From Microbacterium luteum (GTDB taxonomy: Bacteria; Actinomycetota; Actinomycetes; Actinomycetales; Microbacteriaceae), in the NCBI RefSeq assembly GCF_015277875.1, contig NZ_CP063814.1, positions 2,480,001 through 2,544,000 on the forward strand: 64,000 bases of DNA. Reading direction: 5' to 3'. A program made the translations under genes and the position numbers. The notes beneath the pieces were generated by a model, which saw only the letters and a program-made list of their open reading frames with translations, was not told where the DNA came from and made no database searches. How positions within the stretch are numbered: position 1 is the stretch's first letter; every line of letters begins with the position of its first letter. This document shows, in pieces, positions 1-10,381 of this stretch.

Positions 1-43
1 ACAGAGAGCGGGCACAGTCACCGACGAATGGTTACAAACCTGC

Positions 44-61
44 AATAAGCGCTGAAGCGCC
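44..61 (-). terminator. Hairpin after the manC-type gene
   Basis: Just past the stop codon of the minus-strand guanylyltransferase gene, the minus strand reads AGCGCTGAAGCGC-like inverted arms (GGCGCT, TC, AGCGCT) followed by TATT. This fits a short intrinsic terminator, but the stem is only 6 bp and the T tract is weak. Confidence 0.35.
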
Positions 62-63
62 GG

Positions 64-1179
64 TCACAGCACGTCGCCCCGACCGGACAGTTTGAGCGCG
101 TCGACGACACCCTTCACTCGCTGCGCGTTCTCGCTCGTGGTGACCAGCAGCGCATCCTCGGTGTCGACGACCACGATGTCGCGCACGCCGATGAGGCTGA
201 TCACCCGAGACGTCTGGCTCACCACGATGCCGCTCGCGGCATCCGACAGAATGCGCGCGTTCTCCCCGAGGATCGCGAGGTCGTTGTGGCGGCCGTGCGA
301 GTTGAGCTTGGCGAGGCTGGCGAAATCGCCCACGTCGTCCCAATCGAAGTGCCCCGGGATGACCGCGAGTGCACCCTTGGCGGCCGCCGGCTCGGCCACG
401 GCGTAGTCGATCGCGATCTTCGTCAGCGACGGCCACACGCGGTCGACGACGGGCCCCCGGCGCTCGCGGTCGTCCCATGCCTCGGCGAGTTCCATGAGCC
501 CGGCGTGCAGATCCGGCTGATTGGCCTCGATCTCGGCGAGCAGCACATCCGCACGCGAGATGAACATGCCGGCGTTCCACAGGTAGGAGCGGTCGGCGAA
601 GTAGGCCCGGGCCGTGTCGAGGTCGGGCTTCTCCACGAAGCTCTGCACAAGGGCCGCCTCGGGCGCGCCGTCGATGACGATGCCGTCGCCCTTCTTGATG
701 TAGCCGAATCCGATCGACGCCTCCGAGGGCTGGATGCCGATCGTGCAGACGTAGCCCTTGCGAGCCGTCTCGACGGCCTGCCTCACCGCCCAGTCGAACA
801 GGTGCGGCACGCGGATGACGTGGTCGGCCGCGAACGATCCGATGATCACGTCGGGCTCCCGACGGTGCAGGATGGCGGCGGCCAGCCCGATCGCGGCGGC
901 CGAGTCACGGGGCTCGGACTCGAGGAAGACGTTCTTGTCCGGGATCCCCGGCAGCTGCTGCTCGACCGCGGCGCGGTGCGCACGACCGGTCACCACCGAG
1001 ATGCGCTCGGCGCCGGCGAGCGGTTCCAGGCGGTCCCACGTGTCGCGCAGCAGCGTCTGCCCCGAGCCACTCAGGTCGTGCAGGAACTTCGGCGCGTCGG
1101 CGCGCGAGAGCGGCCACAGGCGGCTGCCGATCCCTCCGGCGGGGATGACGGCGTAGAAGTCGGCGATCGGCTCAGGCAT
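64..1179 (-). CDS. manC: Mannose-1-phosphate guanylyltransferase
   Basis: Makes GDP-mannose from mannose-1-phosphate and GTP in the cytosol, for glycan and glycolipid mannosylation. The 371-residue protein carries the nucleotidyltransferase signature GGIGSRLWPLSR near residues 15-26, then the lysine region (DAPKF), FVEKPD and the NAGMF block, all typical of the ManC/RfbA-like fold. It lacks the C-terminal isomerase domain of bifunctional ManC/AlgA enzymes, which matches the short actinobacterial form. The ATG at 1179 lies exactly 6 nt after a TACCCT box, which suggests a leaderless transcript. The gene stands alone, divergent from the sdh operon. The family assignment is secure; specificity for mannose over another hexose phosphate is inferred from the family. 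Confidence 0.9.
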   Translation of the reverse strand: MPEPIADFYAVIPAGGIGSRLWPLSRADAPKFLHDLSGSGQTLLRDTWDRLEPLAGAERISVVTGRAHRAAVEQQLPGIPDKNVFLESEPRDSAAAIGLAAAILHRREPDVIIGSFAADHVIRVPHLFDWAVRQAVETARKGYVCTIGIQPSEASIGFGYIKKGDGIVIDGAPEAALVQSFVEKPDLDTARAYFADRSYLWNAGMFISRADVLLAEIEANQPDLHAGLMELAEAWDDRERRGPVVDRVWPSLTKIAIDYAVAEPAAAKGALAVIPGHFDWDDVGDFASLAKLNSHGRHNDLAILGENARILSDAASGIVVSQTSRVISLIGVRDIVVVDTEDALLVTTSENAQRVKGVVDALKLSGRGDVL

Positions 1180-1185
1180 GCGGCA

Positions 1186-1191
1186 AGGGTA
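1186..1191 (-). promoter_or_regulatory. -10 box TACCCT, leaderless start of manC
   Basis: The minus strand reads TACCCT, 6 nt, then ATG. This spacing puts the predicted transcription start at the start codon itself. Confidence 0.55.
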
Positions 1192-1237
1192 GCGGCCGCG
1201 GGTGTCGGGGATGTGTCGCCCCGCCCGACCGGACAGA

Positions 1238-1255
1238 TCTCTCGACGTCGAGAGA
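1238..1255. promoter_or_regulatory. Perfect 18-bp palindrome upstream of sdh
   Basis: TCTCTCGACGTCGAGAGA is a perfect inverted repeat lying about 55-70 bp before the predicted sdh transcription start. This is a typical operator position for a dimeric regulator. I cannot name the regulator. Confidence 0.55.
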
Positions 1256-1256
1256 G

Positions 1257-1275
1257 TTAGGTCGCCCTAATCGCC
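1257..1275. promoter_or_regulatory. Candidate iron box (DtxR/IdeR-like) at sdh
   Basis: TTAGGTCGCCCTAATCG contains TTAGG-N4-CCTAA. About 12 of 19 positions agree with the known DtxR/IdeR consensus TWAGGTWAGSCTWACCTWA; the right half is degenerate. It lies where the -35 region of the sdh promoter should be. This is a weak but sensible candidate, since SdhB carries three Fe-S clusters. Confidence 0.3.
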
Positions 1276-1294
1276 GGAATCCCGCGGCGCCGAA

Positions 1295-1300
1295 TAAGCT
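1295..1300 (+). promoter_or_regulatory. -10 box TAAGCT of the sdh operon
   Basis: TAAGCT is the only good -10 match between the two palindromes and sdhC. It would give a leader of about 80 nt ending in the Shine-Dalgarno AGGGAGGA at 1373-1380. Confidence 0.4.
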
Positions 1301-1385
1301 GGGAAAGCGCCCGCGTGACGCAGGGGACCGTGGTCCCCGAAGGGGCATACCGCCCTCACCGTGTACGAGTCCAGGGAGGACGACC

Positions 1386-1820
1386 GTGTCTGCTCCAGCA
1401 CGCGAGGTACCGACGGTGTCGCAGACGACATCGCGAGTGCCCCGAGGAACCCTCTATCGCGGCAACGAGGGGATGTGGTCCTGGGTTCTGCACCGCATCA
1501 CCGGTGTCGCGATCTTCTTCTTCCTGCTCGTGCACGTGCTCGACACGTCGCTGATCCGCGTGTCGCCGGAGGCCTACGACATCGTCATCGGCGCCTACAA
1601 GAACCCGCTGATGGGCATTGGCGAGGTCGCCCTCGTCGGCGCCATCGCGTACCACGCCTACAACGGGCTGCGCATCATCCTCGTCGACTTCTGGTCCAAG
1701 GGCGCGCGCTACCAGCGGCAGCTGTGGTGGGGAGTCCTGGGGCTCTGGGCGGTCACGATGGCCGGGTTCGTTCCGCGTCACCTCATCAACGTCTTCTCCG
1801 ATCTGGGAGGGGGCCACTGA
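1386..1820 (+). CDS. sdhC: Succinate dehydrogenase cytochrome b556 subunit
   Basis: Membrane anchor of complex II, which binds haem and passes electrons from SdhB to menaquinone. The 144-residue protein has three hydrophobic segments. The first includes SWVLHRITGVAIFFFLLVH with the conserved HR-TG motif, and a second includes AYHAYNGLR; both supply candidate haem histidines. The GTG start is set by AGGGAGGA 5 nt upstream. It is the first gene of sdhCDAB and its stop overlaps the sdhD start (ATGA). Two palindromes and a -10 box lie upstream. Confidence 0.92.
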   Translation: MSAPAREVPTVSQTTSRVPRGTLYRGNEGMWSWVLHRITGVAIFFFLLVHVLDTSLIRVSPEAYDIVIGAYKNPLMGIGEVALVGAIAYHAYNGLRIILVDFWSKGARYQRQLWWGVLGLWAVTMAGFVPRHLINVFSDLGGGH

Positions 1821-2266
1821 TGTCCGCGACCATCGCCGACCCCCGCTCGGCCCGCCCGGCCAGCCGCCGTCGCGGCAACCTCGAGAAGTGGGGCTGGATG
1901 TACATGCGCGCCTCGGGCGTGCTGCTGGTGGTGCTCATCTTCGGCCACCTGTTCGTCAACCTCATGACCGGCGACGGCATCCACCAGATCGACTTCGCGT
2001 TCGTGGCCGGAAAGCTCGCCAGCCCGTTCTGGCAGTGGTGGGACGTGCTCATGCTGTGGCTCGCCCTCATCCACGGCGCGAACGGCATGCGCACGATCGT
2101 GAACGACTACGTGACCCACAAGACCACGCGAAGCGTGCTGGTGTGGGCGGTGTGGCTCGCCGCGGGCTTCCTCATCGTCCTCGGCACCCTGGTCGTCTTC
2201 ACCTTCGACCCGTGCCTCGGCGTGACCCCCGACAGCTCGCTGTGGGCGATGTGCCAGGCCGCGTGA
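1820..2266 (+). CDS. sdhD: Succinate dehydrogenase membrane anchor subunit
   Basis: Second membrane anchor of complex II. It is 148 residues with a charged N-terminus and three transmembrane segments (around residues 28-50, 70-95 and 108-130). The second holds ALIHGANGMRTIVNDY, the usual SdhD quinone and haem region. The ATG overlaps the sdhC stop by four bases, indicating coupled translation. A 36-bp gap separates it from sdhA. Confidence 0.9.
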   Translation: MSATIADPRSARPASRRRGNLEKWGWMYMRASGVLLVVLIFGHLFVNLMTGDGIHQIDFAFVAGKLASPFWQWWDVLMLWLALIHGANGMRTIVNDYVTHKTTRSVLVWAVWLAAGFLIVLGTLVVFTFDPCLGVTPDSSLWAMCQAA

Positions 2267-2302
2267 GCGACGAGAACCCTTCAGAGACGGAACAACAAGC
2301 CT

Positions 2303-4107
<1,805 letters not shown>

Positions 4108-4108
<1 letters not shown>

Positions 4109-4887
4109 TGTCAACCGCACTGGTCGACCCCGACGCCATCGCCGACATCGAGGCGGACGACGACACCGGGGTGCAGGCGTTCCTCGTCACCTTCATCATC
4201 CGCCGGTTCGACCCCGAGGTCGACGCCGAGCCGCGCTGGGTCGACTACGACGTCGAGCTGTTCTCGACCGACCGTGTCCTGGATGCGCTGCACAAGATCA
4301 AGTGGGAGGTCGACGGTTCGCTGACCTTCCGCCGCTCGTGCGCCCACGGCATCTGCGGCTCCGACGCGATGCGCATCAACGGTCGCAACCGGCTGGCGTG
4401 CAAGACGCTCATCAAGGACCTCGACATCTCGCAGCCGATCTACGTCGAGGCGATCAAGGGCCTGCCGCTGGAGAAGGACCTCGTGGTCGACATGGAGCCC
4501 TTCTTCGCCTCGTACCGCGAGGTGCAGCCCTTCCTCATCTCGAACTCGGCCCCGGAGCCCGGCAAGGAGCGCGTGCAGTCCATCAAGGACCGCGCGATCT
4601 TCGACGACACCACCAAGTGCATCCTGTGCGCCGCGTGCACGTCGTCGTGCCCGGTGTTCTGGACCGACGGCCAGTACTTCGGGCCGGCCGCGATCGTCAA
4701 CGCCCACCGATTCATCTTCGATTCGCGCGACGACGCGGGCGACGTGCGGCTGGACATCCTCAACGACAAGGAAGGCGTGTGGCGCTGCCGCACGACCTTC
4801 AACTGCACCGAGGCGTGCCCGCGCGGCATCGAGGTGACCAAGGCGATCGCCGAGGTCAAGCAGGCGGTCCTGCGCGGTGGCGCGTGA
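4108..4887 (+). CDS. sdhB: Succinate dehydrogenase iron-sulfur subunit
   Basis: Carries electrons from the SdhA FAD to the membrane anchor through three Fe-S clusters. The 259-residue protein has a plant-type [2Fe-2S] site with SCAHGICGSDAM around residues 78-98, then CILCAACTSSCP near 171-182 and CTEACPRGI near 233-241 for the [4Fe-4S] and [3Fe-4S] clusters. The ATG overlaps the sdhA stop. It is the last gene of the operon and no clear terminator follows before the next gene at 4920. Confidence 0.96.
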
Positions 4888-4907
4888 GGGGCGCCCTCGT
4901 CGCGTCA

Positions 4908-4913
4908 TAGTCT
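4908..4913 (+). promoter_or_regulatory. -10 box TAGTCT, leaderless start of yihY-like gene
   Basis: TAGTCT, then 6 nt (GAGGGT), then GTG. The predicted transcription start coincides with the start codon, and this spacing supports the GTG at 4920 over the internal ATG at 4977. Confidence 0.5.
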
Positions 4914-4919
4914 GAGGGT

Positions 4920-6176
4920 GTGAGACGCTCGCGGCACGGTCATCCGGAGACCCCCGGCACCGGGGATCCGCGTGAGATGACCGTCGCCGAGGCGACCCAC
5001 GAGGAGCAGACGCTGCGGGCGCGGTGGGAATCCACGCAGGAGGTGCTGCGCGAGAGGTTCGAAGAGCCGATCGGGCGCGCGACCACCCTCACGCGCAAGA
5101 CGCTCGCGTGGTTCCCCGTCCGGGTGTGGCGGCACTTCCTGCAGCACAACGGGTTCCTCCTCGCCGCGGGCGTGAGCTACCAGGCGCTGTTCGCGATCTT
5201 CGCCACCATCTACGTCGCCTTCGCGGTCGCGGGCCTGTGGCTCGGGGGCAGTCCCGAGGCGATCGACGCGATGATCCGCGCGATCAACAGCTACATCCCC
5301 GACCTCATCAGCGACGACGGCGAGGGCCTGTTCACCACGGCGCAGGTGACCGAGATCGCCACCAGCAGCACCGGCGTGCTCGGCATCACCGGCATCGTCG
5401 CACTGGTCACCCTGATCTGGACGGCGATCGGGTTCATCACGTTCGCCCGCCGCGCCGTGCGGGACATCTTCGGCATTCCCCCGGATCGCCGCAGCTATTT
5501 CCTGCTCAAGGCGAGGGATCTGCTGGCTTCGGCGATCTTCGGGGCCGCGCTCCTGGTGGGATCGGGCCTCGGGTTCGTGGGCACGTGGGCGCTCGGGCTG
5601 CTGTTCGACCTGCTCGGGTGGCCGACGACGTCGACGATCTACAACGTGCTCGGTCAGGCTGCGGCGCTGCTGGTGTCGTTCCTGCTGTTCTCGGCGGCAC
5701 TCGCGTCGCTGGTGAAGTTCCTCACCGGCACCTCGCTGCGGTGGCGGCAGATCATCCCCGGCGCGGTGCTCGGGGGCGCCGCGATCACGGTGCTGCAGAT
5801 CGGAGCCGGCTGGCTGCTGATCTACACGCCTTCCAACCCGCTGCTGGCGACGTTCGCGATCTTCGTCGGGCTGCTGCTGTGGTTCCGCATCATCGGGGTC
5901 ATCATCCTCGTGGCGTCCTCGTGGATGGCGGTGGCCGCCACCGACGAGGACCTGCCGATTCTTCAGCGCACCGAGGAGGAACGACTCGCAGCGGAGCATG
6001 CGGCGCTCCTCACGGCGGCGCACGTACGCCTGCGCAGCGCGCGTGCGGGGGCCGCCTCGGCGCCCTGGTACCGGCGCATCGCCGCGCGCCGCGCGGTGGC
6101 CGATGCCGAGAAGGAGCTGGCCGAGGTCGAGCGCTCCGCTCCCCCGCCGCCGAAGCGCGGCTCCCTCTTCGAGTAA
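4920..6176 (+). CDS. YihY/BrkB-family inner membrane protein
   Basis: Integral membrane protein of the YihY/virulence-factor-BrkB family, whose function is unsettled (once called RNase BN). The 418-residue protein has a charged N-terminal tail of about 65 residues, then six hydrophobic segments from about residue 75. The first contains the family hallmark HNGFLLAAGVSYQALFA. Later blocks include SYFLLKARDLL and RWRQIIPGAVLGGAAITVLQ. A basic, Glu-rich C-terminal tail of about 80 residues is probably cytoplasmic. The start is GTG at 4920, with ATG at 4977 as an alternative. It lies 32 bp after sdhB but has its own promoter-like box. Confidence 0.85.
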   Translation: MRRSRHGHPETPGTGDPREMTVAEATHEEQTLRARWESTQEVLRERFEEPIGRATTLTRKTLAWFPVRVWRHFLQHNGFLLAAGVSYQALFAIFATIYVAFAVAGLWLGGSPEAIDAMIRAINSYIPDLISDDGEGLFTTAQVTEIATSSTGVLGITGIVALVTLIWTAIGFITFARRAVRDIFGIPPDRRSYFLLKARDLLASAIFGAALLVGSGLGFVGTWALGLLFDLLGWPTTSTIYNVLGQAAALLVSFLLFSAALASLVKFLTGTSLRWRQIIPGAVLGGAAITVLQIGAGWLLIYTPSNPLLATFAIFVGLLLWFRIIGVIILVASSWMAVAATDEDLPILQRTEEERLAAEHAALLTAAHVRLRSARAGAASAPWYRRIAARRAVADAEKELAEVERSAPPPPKRGSLFE

Positions 6177-6209
6177 CGCCGTCGCCGCGGGCATGTCGGA
6201 TGGCGCCGT

Positions 6210-6215
6210 TAGGCT
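6210..6215 (+). promoter_or_regulatory. -10 box TAGGCT, leaderless start of xthA
   Basis: TAGGCT, 7 nt, then GTG at 6223. The box lies inside the reading frame if the upstream ATG at 6193 is used, so it argues for the GTG start. Confidence 0.5.
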
Positions 6216-6222
6216 GGCGGGC

Positions 6223-7074
6223 GTGTCTGAGCTCCTTCGCATCGCCTCCGTCAACGTCAACGGCATCCGGGCCGCCGTCCGCAAGGGGATGATCGAATGG
6301 CTCGACGCCACCGAGGTCGACGTGCTCGCGCTGCAAGAGGTGCGCGCCGACGCCGACCAGCTCGCGCACGCGCTGCCCGGGTGGGAGATCGTCGCTGACG
6401 AGGCGACGGCGAAGGGGCGCGCCGGCGTCGCCATCCTCACCCGCACCCCCGTGGCCGCCGTGCGCACCGAGCTGGGCGCGCCCGAGTTCGATTCCGCCGG
6501 CCGCTGGATCGAGGCCGACCTCGTCGTCGCCGGGGAGAGCCTCACGGTCGTCAGCGCCTACGTGCACACCGGCGAGGCCGAAACTCCCCGCCAAGACGAG
6601 AAGTGGGCCTTCCTCGACGCGATGGACGAGCGTCTCCCGGCGCTCCGCGCCGCATCCCCGCTCTCCCTCGTCATGGGCGATCTCAACGTCGGTCACCGGG
6701 AACTCGACATCAAGAACTGGCGAGGCAATAGGAAGAAGAGCGGATTCCTCCCCCGCGAGCGCGCCTACTTCGACCGTTGGCTCGCAGCCGAGGGTACCGA
6801 GGTCGAGGCCGTCGACGGCACACGCGGCACCGGCCTCGGCTGGGTCGACGTCGGCCGCCGCCACCACGGCGACGTGGAGGGGCCCTACACGTGGTGGTCC
6901 ATGCGCGGTCGAGCGTTCGACAACGACACCGGATGGCGCATCGACTACCACCTCGCCACCCCGGAACTCGCCGACCGGGTCGAGGGCTACCGCATCGATC
7001 GCGCATCCACGTGGGACACCCGGTGGAGCGACCACGCGCCGGTGATCGCGGACTATCGGATCGGATCCGTCTGA
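6223..7074 (+). CDS. xthA: Exodeoxyribonuclease III (AP endonuclease)
   Basis: Cuts DNA at abasic sites and removes 3'-blocking groups in base-excision repair. The 283-residue protein has all the exonuclease-endonuclease-phosphatase blocks: SVNVNGIRAAV at the N-terminus, the metal-binding glutamate in LALQEVRAD, MGDLNVGHRELDIKNWRGN, RIDYHLA and the catalytic histidine in WSDHAPV. The GTG start is chosen because TAGGCT lies 7 nt upstream; an in-frame ATG at 6193 would add 10 residues. Length is normal for the family. It is a single gene between yihY and a lipoprotein gene. Confidence 0.92.
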   Translation: MSELLRIASVNVNGIRAAVRKGMIEWLDATEVDVLALQEVRADADQLAHALPGWEIVADEATAKGRAGVAILTRTPVAAVRTELGAPEFDSAGRWIEADLVVAGESLTVVSAYVHTGEAETPRQDEKWAFLDAMDERLPALRAASPLSLVMGDLNVGHRELDIKNWRGNRKKSGFLPRERAYFDRWLAAEGTEVEAVDGTRGTGLGWVDVGRRHHGDVEGPYTWWSMRGRAFDNDTGWRIDYHLATPELADRVEGYRIDRASTWDTRWSDHAPVIADYRIGSV

Positions 7075-7213
7075 CCGCGCCCTGACAGGGACCCGATGGG
7101 ACGGCCGATGGGATCGATAACTATGGCATCACGGCTTGCTATGTTCGCACGTCGTCGGGGTGGTGGGCCTCGATAGGGTGGGCCCGGACCATGACGACCA
7201 CTGGGAGGTACGG

Positions 7214-9133
7214 ATGGGTCATCGGAGTGCGCACGCGCGCGTCGCCACCGCATTGCTGGCCGCGACGGCCGTCGCACTCACCGCGTGCACCGCGGTGGAA
7301 TCCGAACCGTCCGCCGACGGTCTTCACGGGCACGTCGCGCCCGTCGTCGAGGGCGCTGACACCGGCGACTGGGCGCTGACGGCGTGGGCCGTCGGCGCCG
7401 GTGAGCCGATCGAGCTCGGCCGGACCACGACCGACGAGGACGGGGCCTTCCACCTCGATCCGTTCACGCTCCCCGAGGACCGCATCCTGCTCGTCGAAGC
7501 CGCGCACGGCGGGGCCGAGCGGGCCGACCTGGTCGCGGTGAGCGCATCCGATGACCTCACCGAGCTGACCCTCAACGAACGCACCACCGTGGCGGCCGCC
7601 TACGGTCTCGCCCAGTTCTTCGGACGCGAGCTCCCCTCGGGCGAGAACCCGGGCCTCGCCAACGCGACCGCGATGGCCGGCAACCTCGCCGACCCCGCGA
7701 CCGGCGCCTACGGCGAGGTGCTGATGACCTCGCCGAACGCGTACGAGACGCAGACGCTGCCCGCCTTCACGTCGCTGTCGAACATCGTCGGCGCCTGCCT
7801 CGTCGATCGCGAGGTTTGTCACGACGTGTACGCGGCGGCGGGCGTCGACGACACCGCCTCGATGGCATCCGCGATCGCCACCATCGCCCGCGATCCGTCT
7901 GCCGCGGCCGAGGAGCTCTTCGAGCTTTCGCAGCTCGAGCAGGGAGACCGCCCCGGGCTGGATGCGGCCCCCGCGGCGTGGACGCTCGCGCTGCGCTTCG
8001 ACGGCGACGGCACCGACCTCGCCGGACCAGGGAACTTCGCCATCGATCCCGACGGCAACATCTGGATCAACAACAACTACGAGTACAACGCCGACCCGCA
8101 GACCCCGGTCTGCGGCAGCGACCAGATGTTCAAATTCTCGCCGACCGGTGCTCTCCTGGAGACGTACGAGGGCGGCGGCCTGTCGGGCTCGGGATACGGC
8201 ATCGAGTTCACCGCGGACGGTCTGCTCTGGTTCAGCAACTTCGGGTTCGCCGCCGCCTCACCCGGGTGCCCCGAAGACGAGCAGCCGCCGCACAACAGCA
8301 TGTCGCTGTTCACGTACGACGGTGAGGCACTCTCCCCCGATACGGGATTCACGGCGGGCGACCTCAGCTGGCCGCAGGGCATCGAGGTGTCCGACAACGG
8401 AGATGTATGGATCGCCAGCTGCGGGAACGACTCCGTCTCGGTGTATCCCGGCGGCGATCCCGAGTCCGCCGAGAACTTCGCCGATCTCGGACTCGAGCAG
8501 CCGTTCGACGTCGTCGACAACGGCGAGCACATCTTCGTCAGCGGGATCGCGAACAACACCGTCGCCGTGCTCGATCGCGACGGCACTCCGGTCGACGGCT
8601 CGCCGCTGACCGACCCCGGCCTCCAGAACCCGATGGGGCTGGCCACCGATGCCGACGGCAACGTCTGGGTGGCCAACTCCGGCACGACGACCCTGCCGTG
8701 CCCGGAGCGTCCGGCCGACGCGGAAGGCACCCCCTCGGTGTCGATGATCAGTGCCGACGGGTCGACCGTGTCATCCGCGTTCACGGGCGGCGGTGTGACC
8801 CGTCCGTGGGGCGTCACGACCGACGGCGACGGAAACGTCTGGGTCGCGAACTTCGCCGACCAGCGCCTTTCGGCCTTCTGCGGGGCGCAGGCGGAGACCT
8901 GCCCTCGCGGCCTGGAGACCGGCGAGGCGATCTCGCCCGACGACACCGGCTACGCCTTCGACGGATTCACCCGCAACACCGGCCTCGCCGTCGATCCATC
9001 CGGAAACGTATGGGTCGCCAACAACTGGGAGAACGTCCCGGTGCAGACCAACCCCGGCGCGCACCAGATCGTCGCGTTCGTCGGTGCTGCCGCGCCGCTC
9101 CCGGTGGCGCCGTTCACCGGGCCCGGCGAATGA
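7214..9133 (+). CDS. NHL/SMP-30-type beta-propeller lipoprotein
   Basis: Predicted lipid-anchored extracellular protein of 639 residues. The N-terminus is a lipoprotein signal peptide with lipobox ALTAC (Cys25). A region of about 230 residues follows with no motif I recognise. From about residue 260 there are at least six NHL-like strands of the form FAIDPDGNIWINNN, GIEVSDNGDVWIASC, GLATDADGNVWVANS, GVTTDGDGNVWVANF and GLAVDPSGNVWVANN, spaced 40-80 residues apart as in a six-bladed propeller. Such propellers resemble virginiamycin B lyase or SMP-30 folds, but the ligand or enzymatic role is not evident. The start is fixed by the SD GGGAGGT at 7203-7209. Confidence 0.8.
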   Translation: MGHRSAHARVATALLAATAVALTACTAVESEPSADGLHGHVAPVVEGADTGDWALTAWAVGAGEPIELGRTTTDEDGAFHLDPFTLPEDRILLVEAAHGGAERADLVAVSASDDLTELTLNERTTVAAAYGLAQFFGRELPSGENPGLANATAMAGNLADPATGAYGEVLMTSPNAYETQTLPAFTSLSNIVGACLVDREVCHDVYAAAGVDDTASMASAIATIARDPSAAAEELFELSQLEQGDRPGLDAAPAAWTLALRFDGDGTDLAGPGNFAIDPDGNIWINNNYEYNADPQTPVCGSDQMFKFSPTGALLETYEGGGLSGSGYGIEFTADGLLWFSNFGFAAASPGCPEDEQPPHNSMSLFTYDGEALSPDTGFTAGDLSWPQGIEVSDNGDVWIASCGNDSVSVYPGGDPESAENFADLGLEQPFDVVDNGEHIFVSGIANNTVAVLDRDGTPVDGSPLTDPGLQNPMGLATDADGNVWVANSGTTTLPCPERPADAEGTPSVSMISADGSTVSSAFTGGGVTRPWGVTTDGDGNVWVANFADQRLSAFCGAQAETCPRGLETGEAISPDDTGYAFDGFTRNTGLAVDPSGNVWVANNWENVPVQTNPGAHQIVAFVGAAAPLPVAPFTGPGE

Positions 9134-9150
9134 GCCGGCGAGCGCGCCCA

Positions 9151-9156
9151 TAGGAT
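9151..9156 (+). promoter_or_regulatory. -10 box TAGGAT, leaderless start of trpS
   Basis: TAGGAT, 6 nt (TGTCGG), then GTG at 9163. No Shine-Dalgarno sequence precedes the GTG. Confidence 0.55.
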
Positions 9157-9162
9157 TGTCGG

Positions 9163-10167
9163 GTGAACAAACCGCGGCTCTACTCCGGAATGCAGCCCTC
9201 GGCCGACTCCCTCCAGATCGGCAACTACATCGGGGCTCTCATGCAGTGGCGCGACCTGCAGGAGTCGTATCAGGCCTTCTTCTCCGTCGTCGACCTCCAC
9301 GCGCTCACCCAGCCGAACGACCCGGCCGAACTGCGCGCGAAGACCCGTCGCACGGCGGCGCAGTACATCGCCGCCGGCATCGAGCCCGCCAAGTCGACCC
9401 TGTACGTGCAGTCGCACGTGCCCGCCCACGCTGAACTCGCCTGGGTGCTCTCCACCGTCACCGGTTTCGGCGAGGCGGGCCGCATGACCCAGTTCAAGGA
9501 CAAGTCCTCCCGCTACGGCAGCGACGCGACGTCGGTCGGGCTGTTCACCTACCCGGTGCTGATGGCCGCCGACATCCTGCTCTACCAGACCGACATCGTG
9601 CCGGTCGGCGACGACCAGAAGCAGCACGTCGAGCTCACCCGCGACCTCGCGGAGCGTTTCAACTCGCGCTTCGGGAAGACCTTCCAGGTGCCGATGCCGG
9701 TCATCCAGCAGGACACCGCGCGCATCTACGATCTGCAGAACCCGACCGCCAAGATGTCGAAGTCTGCCGAGTCCGACGCCGGGGTTCTGTGGCTGCTCGA
9801 CGACCCGGCGGCATCGGCGAAGAAGATCATGCGCGCCGTCACCGACTCCGAGGGTGCTGTGCGGTACGACCGCGAGAACAAGCCCGGCGTCTCCAACCTG
9901 CTGGTGATCTTCGCGGCGCTCACGGGGCGACAGATTCCGGCGATCGAAGACGAATTCTCCGGCCGCGGTTACGGCGACTTCAAGAAGGCCCTCGCCGAAG
10001 TCGTCGTGACGGAGTTCGGACCGGTCCGCGAGCGCGCGCTGGCCCTGCTCGATGACCCGGCCGAGCTCGATCGGGTCCTGGCGGCCAACGCCGCGAAGGC
10101 CGAGGAGGTCGCCGACCGCACGCTGGCCGCGGTCTACGACAAGATCGGCCTCCTCCGCCGCGTCTGA
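9163..10167 (+). CDS. trpS: Tryptophanyl-tRNA synthetase
   Basis: Charges tRNA-Trp. It is a 334-residue class Ic synthetase with the N-terminal signature MQPSADSLQIGNYIGAL (HIGH-like motif, with unusual Ala and Asp where Gly-Xaa-Leu-His-Leu is common) and the KMSKS loop AKMSKSAES near residues 196-204. The tryptophan-binding block DIVPVGDDQKQHVELTRD is intact. GTG start; no SD, but a -10 box 6 nt upstream. Length and order are normal for bacterial TrpS. It is the only recognised aminoacyl-tRNA synthetase in the window. Confidence 0.95.
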   Translation: MNKPRLYSGMQPSADSLQIGNYIGALMQWRDLQESYQAFFSVVDLHALTQPNDPAELRAKTRRTAAQYIAAGIEPAKSTLYVQSHVPAHAELAWVLSTVTGFGEAGRMTQFKDKSSRYGSDATSVGLFTYPVLMAADILLYQTDIVPVGDDQKQHVELTRDLAERFNSRFGKTFQVPMPVIQQDTARIYDLQNPTAKMSKSAESDAGVLWLLDDPAASAKKIMRAVTDSEGAVRYDRENKPGVSNLLVIFAALTGRQIPAIEDEFSGRGYGDFKKALAEVVVTEFGPVRERALALLDDPAELDRVLAANAAKAEEVADRTLAAVYDKIGLLRRV

Positions 10168-10243
10168 GCCGCGGGTAGCGGCGTGGTGCGGTGCGGCCCG
10201 CCGTGGGCGGCGGCGCCGGTGCGATGCGGCTCGGTTCGATCCC

Positions 10244-10381
10244 ACCCCGCCTCGTGCCACCTCGCCTCGTGCCGCCCCGCCTCGTGCACGGGCCGCCAGG
10301 GTGGTGGATCGCGCCGCGTCGCCTCGCCACGTGCCACCTCGCCACGTGCTACCTCGCCACGTGCCACCTCGCCTCGTGCAC
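10244..10381. repeat. 15-bp tandem array (CCTCGCCWCGTGCCA-like)
   Basis: Three copies of a 15-bp unit (CCCCGCCTCGTGCCA type) occupy 10244-10288 and four copies (CCTCGCCACGTGCCA type) occupy 10322-10381, separated by 33 bp. The last unit runs directly into the left end of palindromic element 1. Open frames through this array are repetitive in every frame and look non-coding. The whole gap 10168-10716 between trpS and the DUF559 gene holds this array, palindromic elements 1 and 2, and no gene that I can support. Confidence 0.7.
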
